Below, piece by piece: positions 53,310-60,413 of a stretch of 64,000 bases of DNA. Numbering within the stretch: position 1 is the stretch's first letter; every line of letters begins with the position of its first letter. The DNA is from Perlucidibaca wandonensis. GTDB lineage: Bacteria; Pseudomonadota; Gammaproteobacteria; Pseudomonadales; Moraxellaceae. Location of the stretch: positions 992,001 through 1,056,000 of the forward strand of contig NZ_JBHTIT010000001.1 in assembly GCF_042677145.1 (NCBI RefSeq), written 5' to 3'. The position numbers and the translations under genes were made by a program. The notes under the pieces are model-generated. The model had not been told where the DNA came from, did no database searches, and saw only the letters and a list, made by a program, of their open reading frames with translations.

Positions 53310-54958
53310 TTGGCTTTACCCCAGGTGTCGCGCAGGCTCACGGTGCGGTTAAACACCAAATGCTCAGCACTGGCATCGCGATTGTCTAAGCAGAAATAGC
53401 CTTCACGCTCAAACTGATGTGCCTGCTCTGGCTCCGCACTCGCCAATGATGGCTCAACGCGGGCATCGGCGTAGACCACCAGCGACTCTGGGTTCATCAG
53501 CTCGCGATAATCGACTTCGCTACGATCCGGCATGGCATCAATAAACAGACGGTCATAGACGCGCACTTCTGCCGGCAGCGAATGGCTGGCCGAGACCCAG
53601 TGCACTACACCTTTGACTTTGCGGTCAGTCGGATTCACACCTAATGTGGCGAGATCGACCGAGCATTTGAGCTCAACCACCACGCCATCGGCATCCTTCA
53701 CTACGTCATCACAACGAATGATGTAGGCATTGCGCAGACGCACTTCACCGCCGGGAATTAGACGCTTAAAGCCTTTCGGCGGCACTTCTTCAAAATCGCT
53801 GCGATCGAGAAAAATCTCGTGAGTAAACGGAATCTCGCGTTCGCCCATGTCGACATTGGGGTGGCGGCTAGCACGCAAAATCTCCAGATGATCAGCTGGC
53901 AAATTGGTCAACGTCACTTTCAAGGGTTTGAGCACGGCCATCGCACGCGGTGCGCTGAGCTCTAGTTCGTCGCGCATGCAAAACTCGAGCATGGCCATAT
54001 CCACCACGCCATCGCTTTTGCTAATGCCAACGCGCTCGCAGAAATTACGTAGCGCCGCCGGCGGGCAGCCGCGACGACGCAGGCCAGAAATCGTAGGCAG
54101 GCGCGGATCATCCCAGCCACCAACCAACTGCTCGTCAACCAATTGTTTGAGCTTACGCTTGCTGGTCACCGTGTAGTTCAGATTCAGGCGGGCGAACTCG
54201 ATTTGCTGCGGATGTGGCAATTGCGGCAGTTTATTGAGCAGCCAGTCATACAGTGGGCGATGCGCCTCAAACTCCAAGGTGCAGAGCGAATGCGTAACAC
54301 CTTCGAGCGCATCGGAAATAGGATGCGTAAAGTCGTACATCGGGTATATGCACCAGGTATCGCCAGTTTGGTGGTGATGCTGATGGCGGATGCGATAGAG
54401 AATTGGATCACGCAGATTGAAGTTACCCGATGCCATATCAATGCGCGCACGCAAAATATGAGCTCCGTCGGCAAACTCAGCTGCCTTCATGCGCCGGAAC
54501 AGGTCCAAGCTCTCCGAGACAGGTCGATCACGATACGGCGAGTTAGTGCCTGCTTGCGTGAGCGTGCCACGGCCTTCGCGGATCTGCTCAGGTGTTTGCG
54601 AGTCGATGTAAGCATCGCCCTGCTCGATCAGCTGCTCAGCAAAGGCATAAAGCTGATCAAAGTAGCTCGAGGCATACTGAATATCGCCGGCCCATTGAAA
54701 ACCAAGCCACTGCACATCACGCGAAATCGCATCGATATACTCTTGAGATTCCTTTTCGGGGTTGGTGTCGTCGAAGCGTAGGTTACAAACACCTCCAGCT
54801 TCCTGCGCAACACCAAAATTCAGACAAATCGACTTCGCATGACCAATATGTAGGTAGCCGTTGGGTTCTGGAGGAAATCGCGTGACCAATTGAGTGGTTT
54901 TACCGCTGGATAAGTCGTCGGATATACGGGTTCGGATAAAATCGCTGGCTTCTAGCAT
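53306..54958 (-). CDS. glnS: Glutaminyl-tRNA synthetase
   Basis: Charges tRNA-Gln directly. 550 aa (E. coli 554), class Ib. HIGH box PPEPNGYLHIGHAKS (about 28-42), RFDDTNPEKE, KMSKS equivalent VTSKRKLKQL, and the C-terminal double beta-barrel anticodon domain (about 340-550). The presence of GlnRS points to Gamma/Betaproteobacteria rather than lineages relying only on GatCAB. It is the first gene of the glnS-cysS pair and is divergent from ppiB across about 100 bp. Confidence 0.97.
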   Translation of the reverse strand: MLEASDFIRTRISDDLSSGKTTQLVTRFPPEPNGYLHIGHAKSICLNFGVAQEAGGVCNLRFDDTNPEKESQEYIDAISRDVQWLGFQWAGDIQYASSYFDQLYAFAEQLIEQGDAYIDSQTPEQIREGRGTLTQAGTNSPYRDRPVSESLDLFRRMKAAEFADGAHILRARIDMASGNFNLRDPILYRIRHQHHHQTGDTWCIYPMYDFTHPISDALEGVTHSLCTLEFEAHRPLYDWLLNKLPQLPHPQQIEFARLNLNYTVTSKRKLKQLVDEQLVGGWDDPRLPTISGLRRRGCPPAALRNFCERVGISKSDGVVDMAMLEFCMRDELELSAPRAMAVLKPLKVTLTNLPADHLEILRASRHPNVDMGEREIPFTHEIFLDRSDFEEVPPKGFKRLIPGGEVRLRNAYIIRCDDVVKDADGVVVELKCSVDLATLGVNPTDRKVKGVVHWVSASHSLPAEVRVYDRLFIDAMPDRSEVDYRELMNPESLVVYADARVEPSLASAEPEQAHQFEREGYFCLDNRDASAEHLVFNRTVSLRDTWGKAK

Positions 54959-55059
54959 GGTCTGACTGGCAAAATTAAAGAAGGGAGTCTACCCCGCGGC
55001 TCATCAGCCACTCAACCAATAAGGCGCGTTTGCCGCCGCTAATCATTTGGAGCACTCGC

Positions 55060-55560
55060 ATGAAGGTTGCGCTTAACACGAACTACGGCCGTATTGTCTT
55101 AGAACTCAATGCCGAAAAAGCCCCAAAAACTGTGGCTAATTTTGCTGAATACGTAAAAAGTGGTCACTACAACGGCACGATTTTCCATCGCGTCATCGAC
55201 GGTTTCATGGTCCAAGGCGGTGGTTTCGATGACAAGATGAAGCAAAAGCCTACCAATGCACCGATTCAAAACGAAGCCGACAACGGCCTCACCAACGAGA
55301 TCGGCACTGTCGCCATGGCACGCACCATGGATCCACACTCAGCGTCGGCACAGTTTTTCATCAACGTTGGTAACAACGGTTTCTTAAACCACAGCGGCAA
55401 AAACCCACAAGGTTGGGGCTACGCCGTGTTTGGTAAAGTTTCCGAAGGCATGGAAGTGGTTAATAAAATCAAAGGCGTGCCCACAGGCAATGCCGGTGGC
55501 CACCAAGACGTACCGCGCGATGGCGTGGTGATCGAGTCTGCTGAAATCATCGCTGAATAA
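55060..55560 (+). CDS. ppiB: Peptidyl-prolyl cis-trans isomerase B (cyclophilin)
   Basis: 166 aa cytoplasmic cyclophilin. The start is the ATG at 55060 (MKVALNTNYGRIV), preceded by TTGGAG; an earlier in-frame start at 55030 adds 10 unrelated residues. Catalytic Arg is in FHRVIDGFMVQGGG; SASAQFFINV and GWGYAVFGKV are conserved. There is no signal peptide, which separates it from periplasmic PpiA. lpxH starts 3 bp downstream, the known ppiB-lpxH arrangement. Confidence 0.97.
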   Translation: MKVALNTNYGRIVLELNAEKAPKTVANFAEYVKSGHYNGTIFHRVIDGFMVQGGGFDDKMKQKPTNAPIQNEADNGLTNEIGTVAMARTMDPHSASAQFFINVGNNGFLNHSGKNPQGWGYAVFGKVSEGMEVVNKIKGVPTGNAGGHQDVPRDGVVIESAEIIAE

Positions 55561-55563
55561 GCC

Positions 55564-56319
55564 ATGAGCCAAACACTGCTGGTCTCCGATGTGCACATCA
55601 GTGCCGACCTCACGCGCGTCAACGCAGGCTTTATGCATTTGCTTGATACGCTGCCGGCTAACTGCCATCGAGTCATCGTGCTTGGCGACTTATTTGAAGT
55701 GTGGGTAGGCGATGATTTTGCCTCGCCCACACTGAGCGCCATAGAGGTTGCCTTTAAGCGTCTTACCGCACGTGGCGTGGAGTTGTTATTTTGCCACGGC
55801 AACCGCGACTTCTTAATGGATGCTGGCCCTGCTGGCAGCGAAGCATTTAGCGCACGTGTCGGTGGCCGACTAATGGCTGAACACGAGGTCATCGACTTGC
55901 ATGGCACGCCTGTGCTGCTCATGCACGGCGACCAGCTCTGCTTAGATGACAGCGCTTACATGGCGTTTCGGGCGCAAGCGCGCAGCGAGGCATGGCAGCA
56001 AGGCATACTTTCGCAGCCGTTGGACCAACGCATGCAATTAGCTGAGTTTTGGCGTATGCAAAGCCAAGCGGCCAACAGCAATAAGCCCGAAAACATCATG
56101 GATGTGAATGCAGATGAAGTCGTGCGCGTGCTCACGGAAGCAAATGTGCTGACACTTGTGCATGGCCATACGCACCGCCCGCAACAACATCCTCACTTAC
56201 TAGCCGATGGCCGGGAAGCGACACGTTTTGTCTTAGGCGATTGGCGCGAAGCTGAAGGCCAAGCCGTGATTGCCTGGGCTAACGACAGTGGTATTCATTT
56301 AGAAGACTTTCGCTTTTAA
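55564..56319 (+). CDS. lpxH: UDP-2,3-diacylglucosamine diphosphatase LpxH
   Basis: Cleaves UDP-2,3-diacylglucosamine to lipid X and UMP, the fourth step of lipid A synthesis, at the inner-membrane face. 251 aa calcineurin-like phosphoesterase with dimetal motifs SDVHIS, LGDLFEVWVGDD, CHGNRDFLMD, MHGDQLCLDD and HGHTHRP. It confirms an LPS-bearing cell. It follows ppiB by 3 bp. Its 3' end overlaps the convergent unknown gene by 4 bp. Confidence 0.97.
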   Translation: MSQTLLVSDVHISADLTRVNAGFMHLLDTLPANCHRVIVLGDLFEVWVGDDFASPTLSAIEVAFKRLTARGVELLFCHGNRDFLMDAGPAGSEAFSARVGGRLMAEHEVIDLHGTPVLLMHGDQLCLDDSAYMAFRAQARSEAWQQGILSQPLDQRMQLAEFWRMQSQAANSNKPENIMDVNADEVVRVLTEANVLTLVHGHTHRPQQHPHLLADGREATRFVLGDWREAEGQAVIAWANDSGIHLEDFRF

Positions 56320-56963
56320 ACGCCTTTTGGCGGCCGCAAGTCCAACAAATTATGGACATCTTCAGCAGGGTCTTGCATCGGGAAAATATCGCCTTCGGGC
56401 TTACCCGCAGGTCCACGTGCTGTCTCTACAACTGCCAATACATCGATCGTGCATAGCGACTGAATCGCTTCATCTTGAATGCGTGCATTCACTTCTTTGA
56501 CGATTTGATCGCGCACTACAGGATGTACTAATTTCATTTTATCCAGCACTTCGCTGGGTGGGTTTTCACCAACGAGTACAATGCTGACACTTTTGCTGGT
56601 GACCAAATGCGGCACCATACGCAGCAGCACTGGCTCATAAGTTTCAACATCAATATTAACCGTAATGGTGACATCGAGCGCATAGCGCAAACTCAAGCCA
56701 AAAATCTCAACATCAAGCTTTAGATTGCCCTGAATCGCTAGCAAAAAGCTGATTTCTGGCAACTTCTCAAGATCTGGGTCTACACGAATATCTTTTAATT
56801 CAAAAACATAGGAAACAACAAAAAGCTCAGCGGGCAGCTTGCGAATGGAGCCAGCCATGGTCGACTCCAACGCTGCCTCAATTTCGGTACCAATACGCCG
56901 TGCCGTGACCACTTGATGAATAAAATTGTGGCCGAATTCAGCGTAACTGATTTTTTTTCCCAT
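56316..56963 (-). CDS. Hypothetical protein, beta-rich, possibly amphiphile-binding
   Basis: 215 aa from the ATG at 56963 (a GTG two codons upstream is equally possible). No signal peptide or membrane span. The middle alternates hydrophobic and polar residues in long strands (FVVSYVFELKDIRVDP, FLLAIQGNLKLDVEIFGLSLRYALDVTITVNIDVETYEPV), followed by helices (VVRDQIVKEVNARIQDEAI). Such a pattern is reminiscent of lipid-binding SMP/TULIP-like folds, but I recognise no family and this is speculation. It is convergent with lpxH (4-bp overlap). Codon use looks like its neighbours, so there is no sign of recent transfer. Confidence 0.72.
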   Translation of the reverse strand: MGKKISYAEFGHNFIHQVVTARRIGTEIEAALESTMAGSIRKLPAELFVVSYVFELKDIRVDPDLEKLPEISFLLAIQGNLKLDVEIFGLSLRYALDVTITVNIDVETYEPVLLRMVPHLVTSKSVSIVLVGENPPSEVLDKMKLVHPVVRDQIVKEVNARIQDEAIQSLCTIDVLAVVETARGPAGKPEGDIFPMQDPAEDVHNLLDLRPPKGV

Positions 56964-57034
56964 CTTCACCGTTTACGCCCCATTCATTCGTCATCCATAA
57001 CCGCCATAGCGGCGATAAATCTAGCGCCAATAGC

Positions 57035-57955
57035 TCACGCGCCGCCTAAATCCAACATTGGTTTGCTCAACACTAACACGCTAAAAGCGGCCTCTGTGTG
57101 TAAACTTTGCAACTGCGCAACCGCACTCAGGCGTACAGGGTTAGCTTTCCATGCGTAAGGCGTCATCAACAACAAGTCATTGATAGCGGCTTGATCAAGG
57201 CTGATGTCGTAGCGCACTTCCTTCTGCAACACGACCTGAAAGTGCTCACTCGCGGCCTCAGCAAACTTGCTTGGCTCATGGTCATGAACTTGCTCAAACA
57301 AGGCTTGGCGATAGCTAAATAAATGCGCAGGCGCTGGCGTGACAATGACCACCTGCCCGCCCGGCCTCAGCAAACGTAGCATCTCAGCAAGCGGGACTGG
57401 CGCAAAAATACTGGTGATGGCATCGGCACTGGCATCGGCTAGCGGTACGGCGGCGACACTTGCCACCGCACAGCGCAGCGCCGGATACGTTTTCGCCGCC
57501 ATGCGTATCGCCGGTTTAGCAATATCGAGCGCGATAACTTCGCAGGCAACATCGTTTAATGCTGCGGTGTAATAGCCCTCACCACAGCCGAGGTCAATTA
57601 GTGTTTGGCACGGCGTAATGACTTCAGTCAGGGCATCACGCAGCGGCTGATAAAATCCGCCATCTAAAAAGCGCCGCCGAGCCTGGAGACTTTCTATGGT
57701 ATCGCCGGGCGATAGTGATTTTTTCTGCTGCACTGGCAGTAAATTGACATAGCCCTCACGCGCAATATCAAAGCAATGCCCAGCCTCACAACGATAACTT
57801 TTACTAGTTGGCGAAGTGCTTTCCAAACGCAGCTCATGAGTCGACTCAGTGACCTCTAACGGCTCAGAGTCTTGCTCGCCAATGGCAGCATCAGGCACTG
57901 TGTTCGCTGCCCTTATTGATGCTGCTGCGCAGAGCGGGCAGCGCCACGGCGTCAT
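57035..57955 (-). CDS. rlmA: 23S rRNA (guanine-745-N1)-methyltransferase RlmA, with an insertion in the zinc finger
   Basis: 306 aa. It methylates G745 of 23S rRNA. Family marks: WRCPLC, then CEAGHCFDIAREGYVNLLPVQQKKSLSPGDTIESLQARRRFLDGGFYQPL, SAM motif DLGCGEGYYT, and SIFAPVPLAEMLRLLRPGG. In E. coli the zinc site is a compact CPLC-x12-CxxxH. Here about 37 residues, acidic and Ser/Thr-rich (from roughly 13 to 53), lie between the two halves, which accounts for the extra length over the usual 270 or so. It overlaps miaE by 4 bp. Confidence 0.9.
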   Translation of the reverse strand: MTPWRCPLCAAASIRAANTVPDAAIGEQDSEPLEVTESTHELRLESTSPTSKSYRCEAGHCFDIAREGYVNLLPVQQKKSLSPGDTIESLQARRRFLDGGFYQPLRDALTEVITPCQTLIDLGCGEGYYTAALNDVACEVIALDIAKPAIRMAAKTYPALRCAVASVAAVPLADASADAITSIFAPVPLAEMLRLLRPGGQVVIVTPAPAHLFSYRQALFEQVHDHEPSKFAEAASEHFQVVLQKEVRYDISLDQAAINDLLLMTPYAWKANPVRLSAVAQLQSLHTEAAFSVLVLSKPMLDLGGA

Positions 57956-58593
57956 GCTTGTGCTCGCGTTTGAGATTGCACTTGAATTTGCGGCACGCCA
58001 CTGTGAAAGCGCATCTCAACATCGGGCGTAGAAATCAATTCAGCCTCCACTTCGCGGAAAAATGCCACGCGCTCAGCGATAGGCTCACTGCTATAGCATT
58101 GCGCCAAGCCTAAATAATGAGTGAAATGCCGCGCCTCAGAGCGCAACAAAAAGCTATAGAAGCGCTTAAGCTCATCGTCGAGATACTCCGCTACTGCCGC
58201 AAAACGCTCGCAAGAGCGCGCTTCGACAAAAGCTCCAATAATCATTAGGTCGACCAAATGCGCAGGCTCGTAAGTGCGCACATGCTGGCGCATACCGTTG
58301 GCATAGCGGCTCGCTGACAATGGTCGATAGCTGATGCCACGCTTAGCCATGAGCTCTCGTACTTGCTCATAGTGCAGTAGCTCTTCGCGCGCCAATTGCG
58401 TCAGCTCGGTTTGTAACTGCTCGCGATCGTTGTAACGAAACAGCATATTCAGCGCCGTGCTTGCGGCCTTTTTTTCACAATTAGCATGGTCTTGCAGCAG
58501 TGTCGGTAGATCGGCTACGGCAGCCTGCACCCAGGCATCGGTAGTGGCCGCGCCGAGAAAATCACGTACGGGCTGAAGAAAATCAGAACTCAT
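57952..58593 (-). CDS. miaE: tRNA ms2io6A hydroxylase MiaE
   Basis: Non-haem diiron monooxygenase that hydroxylates the isopentenyl chain of the modified A37 in tRNAs. 213 aa, four-helix-bundle fold. Diiron ligands sit in ANCEKKAAS, REELLHYEQV, VEARSCERF and SEARHFTHYLGLA, the ferritin-like pattern ExxxxxxH twice. It is the first gene of a miaE-rlmA pair, both RNA modification enzymes (ATGA overlap). Confidence 0.93.
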   Translation of the reverse strand: MSSDFLQPVRDFLGAATTDAWVQAAVADLPTLLQDHANCEKKAASTALNMLFRYNDREQLQTELTQLAREELLHYEQVRELMAKRGISYRPLSASRYANGMRQHVRTYEPAHLVDLMIIGAFVEARSCERFAAVAEYLDDELKRFYSFLLRSEARHFTHYLGLAQCYSSEPIAERVAFFREVEAELISTPDVEMRFHSGVPQIQVQSQTRAQA

Positions 58594-58706
58594 GAGCTAG
58601 CTATCATCAAAATCAAGTGGCCTGCAGTATAGCGAAAGCGGCACTATCTTGGAGCACGGCAAATCATCGTCTATGCTTGGCGCCACTTTTATTTAGTAGC
58701 CGCAAT

Positions 58707-59627
58707 ATGAATACCCCACCGCTAGCGCCCCCAGATCTAGACTTCAAAGATCGTATATCGATGGTTGCATTAAAATGGCTGGCGAAACTGCCCTTGCCAA
58801 TGCTGCAACGCATAGGGCAGCTGATTGGCCAATTTGTCGCCGCCTTTCCGCACACCGGCGTTTACCGCACGGTCTTACGCAATATCGAACGCGCGCATCC
58901 CAAGCAAAGCCGGCAATGGCACCAGCACACAACTAAAGCCAGTATTGTCAGCACTGCCATGACTGCGTTGGAGTTTGCCAAAACCTGGGGCATGCCACCG
59001 GAGTACAGCTATAAGCAAATCCGCGATGTGCATGGCCGCGAACTTTTTTTGGAGTCAATAAACTCCGGCGATGGCGTGATGTGCATCGTGCCGCACTGGG
59101 GCACATGGGAATTTATGAACGCTTGGGTCAATGAACACACGGCTCCAACCATCATGTACAAGCCGGGCAAACAGCCAGGGGTAGATGCTTTAGTTTGGGA
59201 GGCGCGCAGTCGCTTACGCGCTAACATTGTGCCCACTGACGACAGCGGTGTGCGCGCCACCTTTAAGGCGTTACGCAAAGGTGGTTTCACGGCGATTTTG
59301 CCGGACCACACACCTAACGATAATGGCGGGATCTTCGCGCCATTTTTCGGCACCTCAACTTGGACTGGCGTGATGGTGCCAAAGTTGATTCAGCGCACAA
59401 AATGCCGCGTTATTGTGATGGGCTGCATCCGCCGCAATGATGGCCATGGCTTTGACCTCTATATCTTGCCCGCCGACCCTGCCGTGCATGACGACGACCT
59501 TGCCAGCGCGGCTGCAGCCATGAATCGTTCCATGGAAACCTTAGTCGCGATTGCTCCAGAGCAGTATCAGTGGACCTATAAGCGCTTTAAGAAAAATGAA
59601 CATGTAGGTGATTTTTATCGCTCGTGA
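58707..59627 (+). CDS. LpxL/HtrB-family lipid A late acyltransferase
   Basis: 306 aa from the ATG at 58707; an upstream start at 58617 would add 30 residues unlike the family. The acyltransferase motif is H-x4-E in VPHWGTWEFMN (about 133-142), and later ILPDHTPNDNGGIFAPFFG with the conserved DQ-like DH segment, then QYQWTYKRFK near the C-terminus. It transfers a secondary acyl chain to Kdo2-lipid IVA or a related lipid at the inner membrane. The N-terminal anchor helix usual for LpxL is short here (about 15-45). Chain-length specificity and LpxL versus LpxM identity are not assigned. Confidence 0.88.
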   Translation: MNTPPLAPPDLDFKDRISMVALKWLAKLPLPMLQRIGQLIGQFVAAFPHTGVYRTVLRNIERAHPKQSRQWHQHTTKASIVSTAMTALEFAKTWGMPPEYSYKQIRDVHGRELFLESINSGDGVMCIVPHWGTWEFMNAWVNEHTAPTIMYKPGKQPGVDALVWEARSRLRANIVPTDDSGVRATFKALRKGGFTAILPDHTPNDNGGIFAPFFGTSTWTGVMVPKLIQRTKCRVIVMGCIRRNDGHGFDLYILPADPAVHDDDLASAAAAMNRSMETLVAIAPEQYQWTYKRFKKNEHVGDFYRS

Positions 59628-59969
59628 GCGATAAGCCTCAAGTCAAACGTCTTAGTCGGCTGACCAACGGTAAGGCTTGTTACTGGCCACTTAGGTGGAC
59701 TTAGTAGTCGCAACTATCTATCGATTTAGCAAGCACTTAGCCCTGCATAGTCAGGGCTTTTTTATGTGTTATCGCTAAGGCAATACGCGCTCATATAGCC
59801 AAAGCATCTATCAAATTCGAGTCACGCCAGCAGGCAAACGCAAGCGGCTGATGCTTAAGCAGTGCTTTCTCTCGATGAATCTACAGGCGCCCATAGCACG
59901 ATTTGTTTTTGGCCAAGTGCAAGCCTTCATGCAAGAGTCAGTGTGTCGCCACAGAGCAGGGAGCATCAC
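59628..59969 (+). other. Intergenic region between the acyltransferase and the first microprotein
   Basis: 342 bp with no convincing gene apart from a terminator at 59739-59763. A longer in-frame version of the microprotein could start at 59862 but lacks a ribosome site. No tRNA, repeat or clear promoter was recognised in 59770-59950. Confidence 0.5.
59739..59763 (+). terminator. Intrinsic terminator after the LpxL-like gene
   Basis: AGCCCTG-CATAGT-CAGGGCT followed by a T-run, about 110 bp past the stop codon. Stem of 7 bp and T6. Confidence 0.88.
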
Positions 59970-60074
59970 ATGACTGTTTTGACCGGGTTAAGCCTAGCAA
60001 CACTGCTGCTGTTTAATATTTGGGCATTAATCGCGGAGCCGATTGAAGGCAAACGTTTTAACGAACCCACATAA
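59970..60074 (+). CDS. Single-span microprotein A (34 aa), unknown
   Basis: The ATG at 59970 is preceded by AGCAGGGAGCATCAC, giving GGGAG at good distance. The 34-aa product has one hydrophobic helix (VLTGLSLATLLLFNIWALIA, 3-22) and a short charged tail (EPIEGKRFNEPT). It resembles microprotein B 130 bp downstream in the arrangement LxLxxLLL-x4-WALI followed by a short polar tail, so both may be paralogues. Very short single-helix proteins often modulate larger membrane complexes; nothing here identifies a partner. I know of no named family. Confidence 0.55.
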   Translation: MTVLTGLSLATLLLFNIWALIAEPIEGKRFNEPT

Positions 60075-60141
60075 GTAATAGGAGCCCGCATTAACCACCT
60101 AGCAATACCACTGATCATCCGACCAGTAACTGCAAATCCAC

Positions 60142-60169
60142 TTGTTACCACCAACTGACTCGCTATACT
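60142..60169 (+). promoter_or_regulatory. Sigma-70 promoter of microprotein B
   Basis: TTGTTA (60142-60147), a 16-bp spacer and TATACT (60164-60169). The -10 box lies inside the left arm of the dyad at 60159-60192, so a protein bound to the dyad would block it. The start would fall near 60176, giving a leader of about 25 nt. Confidence 0.65.
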
Positions 60170-60192
60170 GTCCATATACACAGTATAGCGAG
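60159..60192. promoter_or_regulatory. Perfect 13-bp dyad overlapping the microprotein B promoter and leader
   Basis: CTCGCTATACTGT and ACAGTATAGCGAG surround an 8-nt centre (CCATATAC). The left arm contains the -10 box; the right arm ends 8 nt before the ATG at 60201 and includes the purine-rich AGCGAG near the ribosome site. It can act as a repressor operator. Because it overlaps the expected start, only part would form an RNA hairpin. Confidence 0.65.
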
Positions 60193-60200
60193 CACATATC

Positions 60201-60317
60201 ATGAATAGCCTAGCCTCTGCCCTCACCCTAGTTTTACTAATGATTAGCGTCTGGGCGTTGATTATGAATAAACCCGACCTCGGACCTAATGCAGACTCGA
60301 GCAGCACAAAAAGCTAA
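60201..60317 (+). CDS. Single-span microprotein B (38 aa), unknown
   Basis: 38 aa: a hydrophobic helix (LASALTLVLLMISVWALIM, 4-22) with a polar Ser/Asp-rich tail (NKPDLGPNADSSSTKS). It has its own promoter with an overlapping dyad, strong support for a real gene despite a weak ribosome site (GAGCAC at 6-11 nt). The WALI motif and helix length are shared with microprotein A. It lies 97 bp upstream of ovoA on the same strand, so it may be in the same transcript as the ovothiol genes. Function unknown. Confidence 0.6.
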   Translation: MNSLASALTLVLLMISVWALIMNKPDLGPNADSSSTKS

Positions 60318-60413
60318 GAGACGCTCACACTCTTGCGTTAACCTTAGCCTTGTAGAGGACACTTGTGGCTTTTCAGCTGCTAGTCTGCTTCAAAATTGCT
60401 AAGGACCTATCGC

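Noticed and set aside
59862..60074. 70-aa version of microprotein A
   Set aside because: The extra 36 residues have no membrane or family character and no ribosome site, whereas the ATG at 59970 has a good one.
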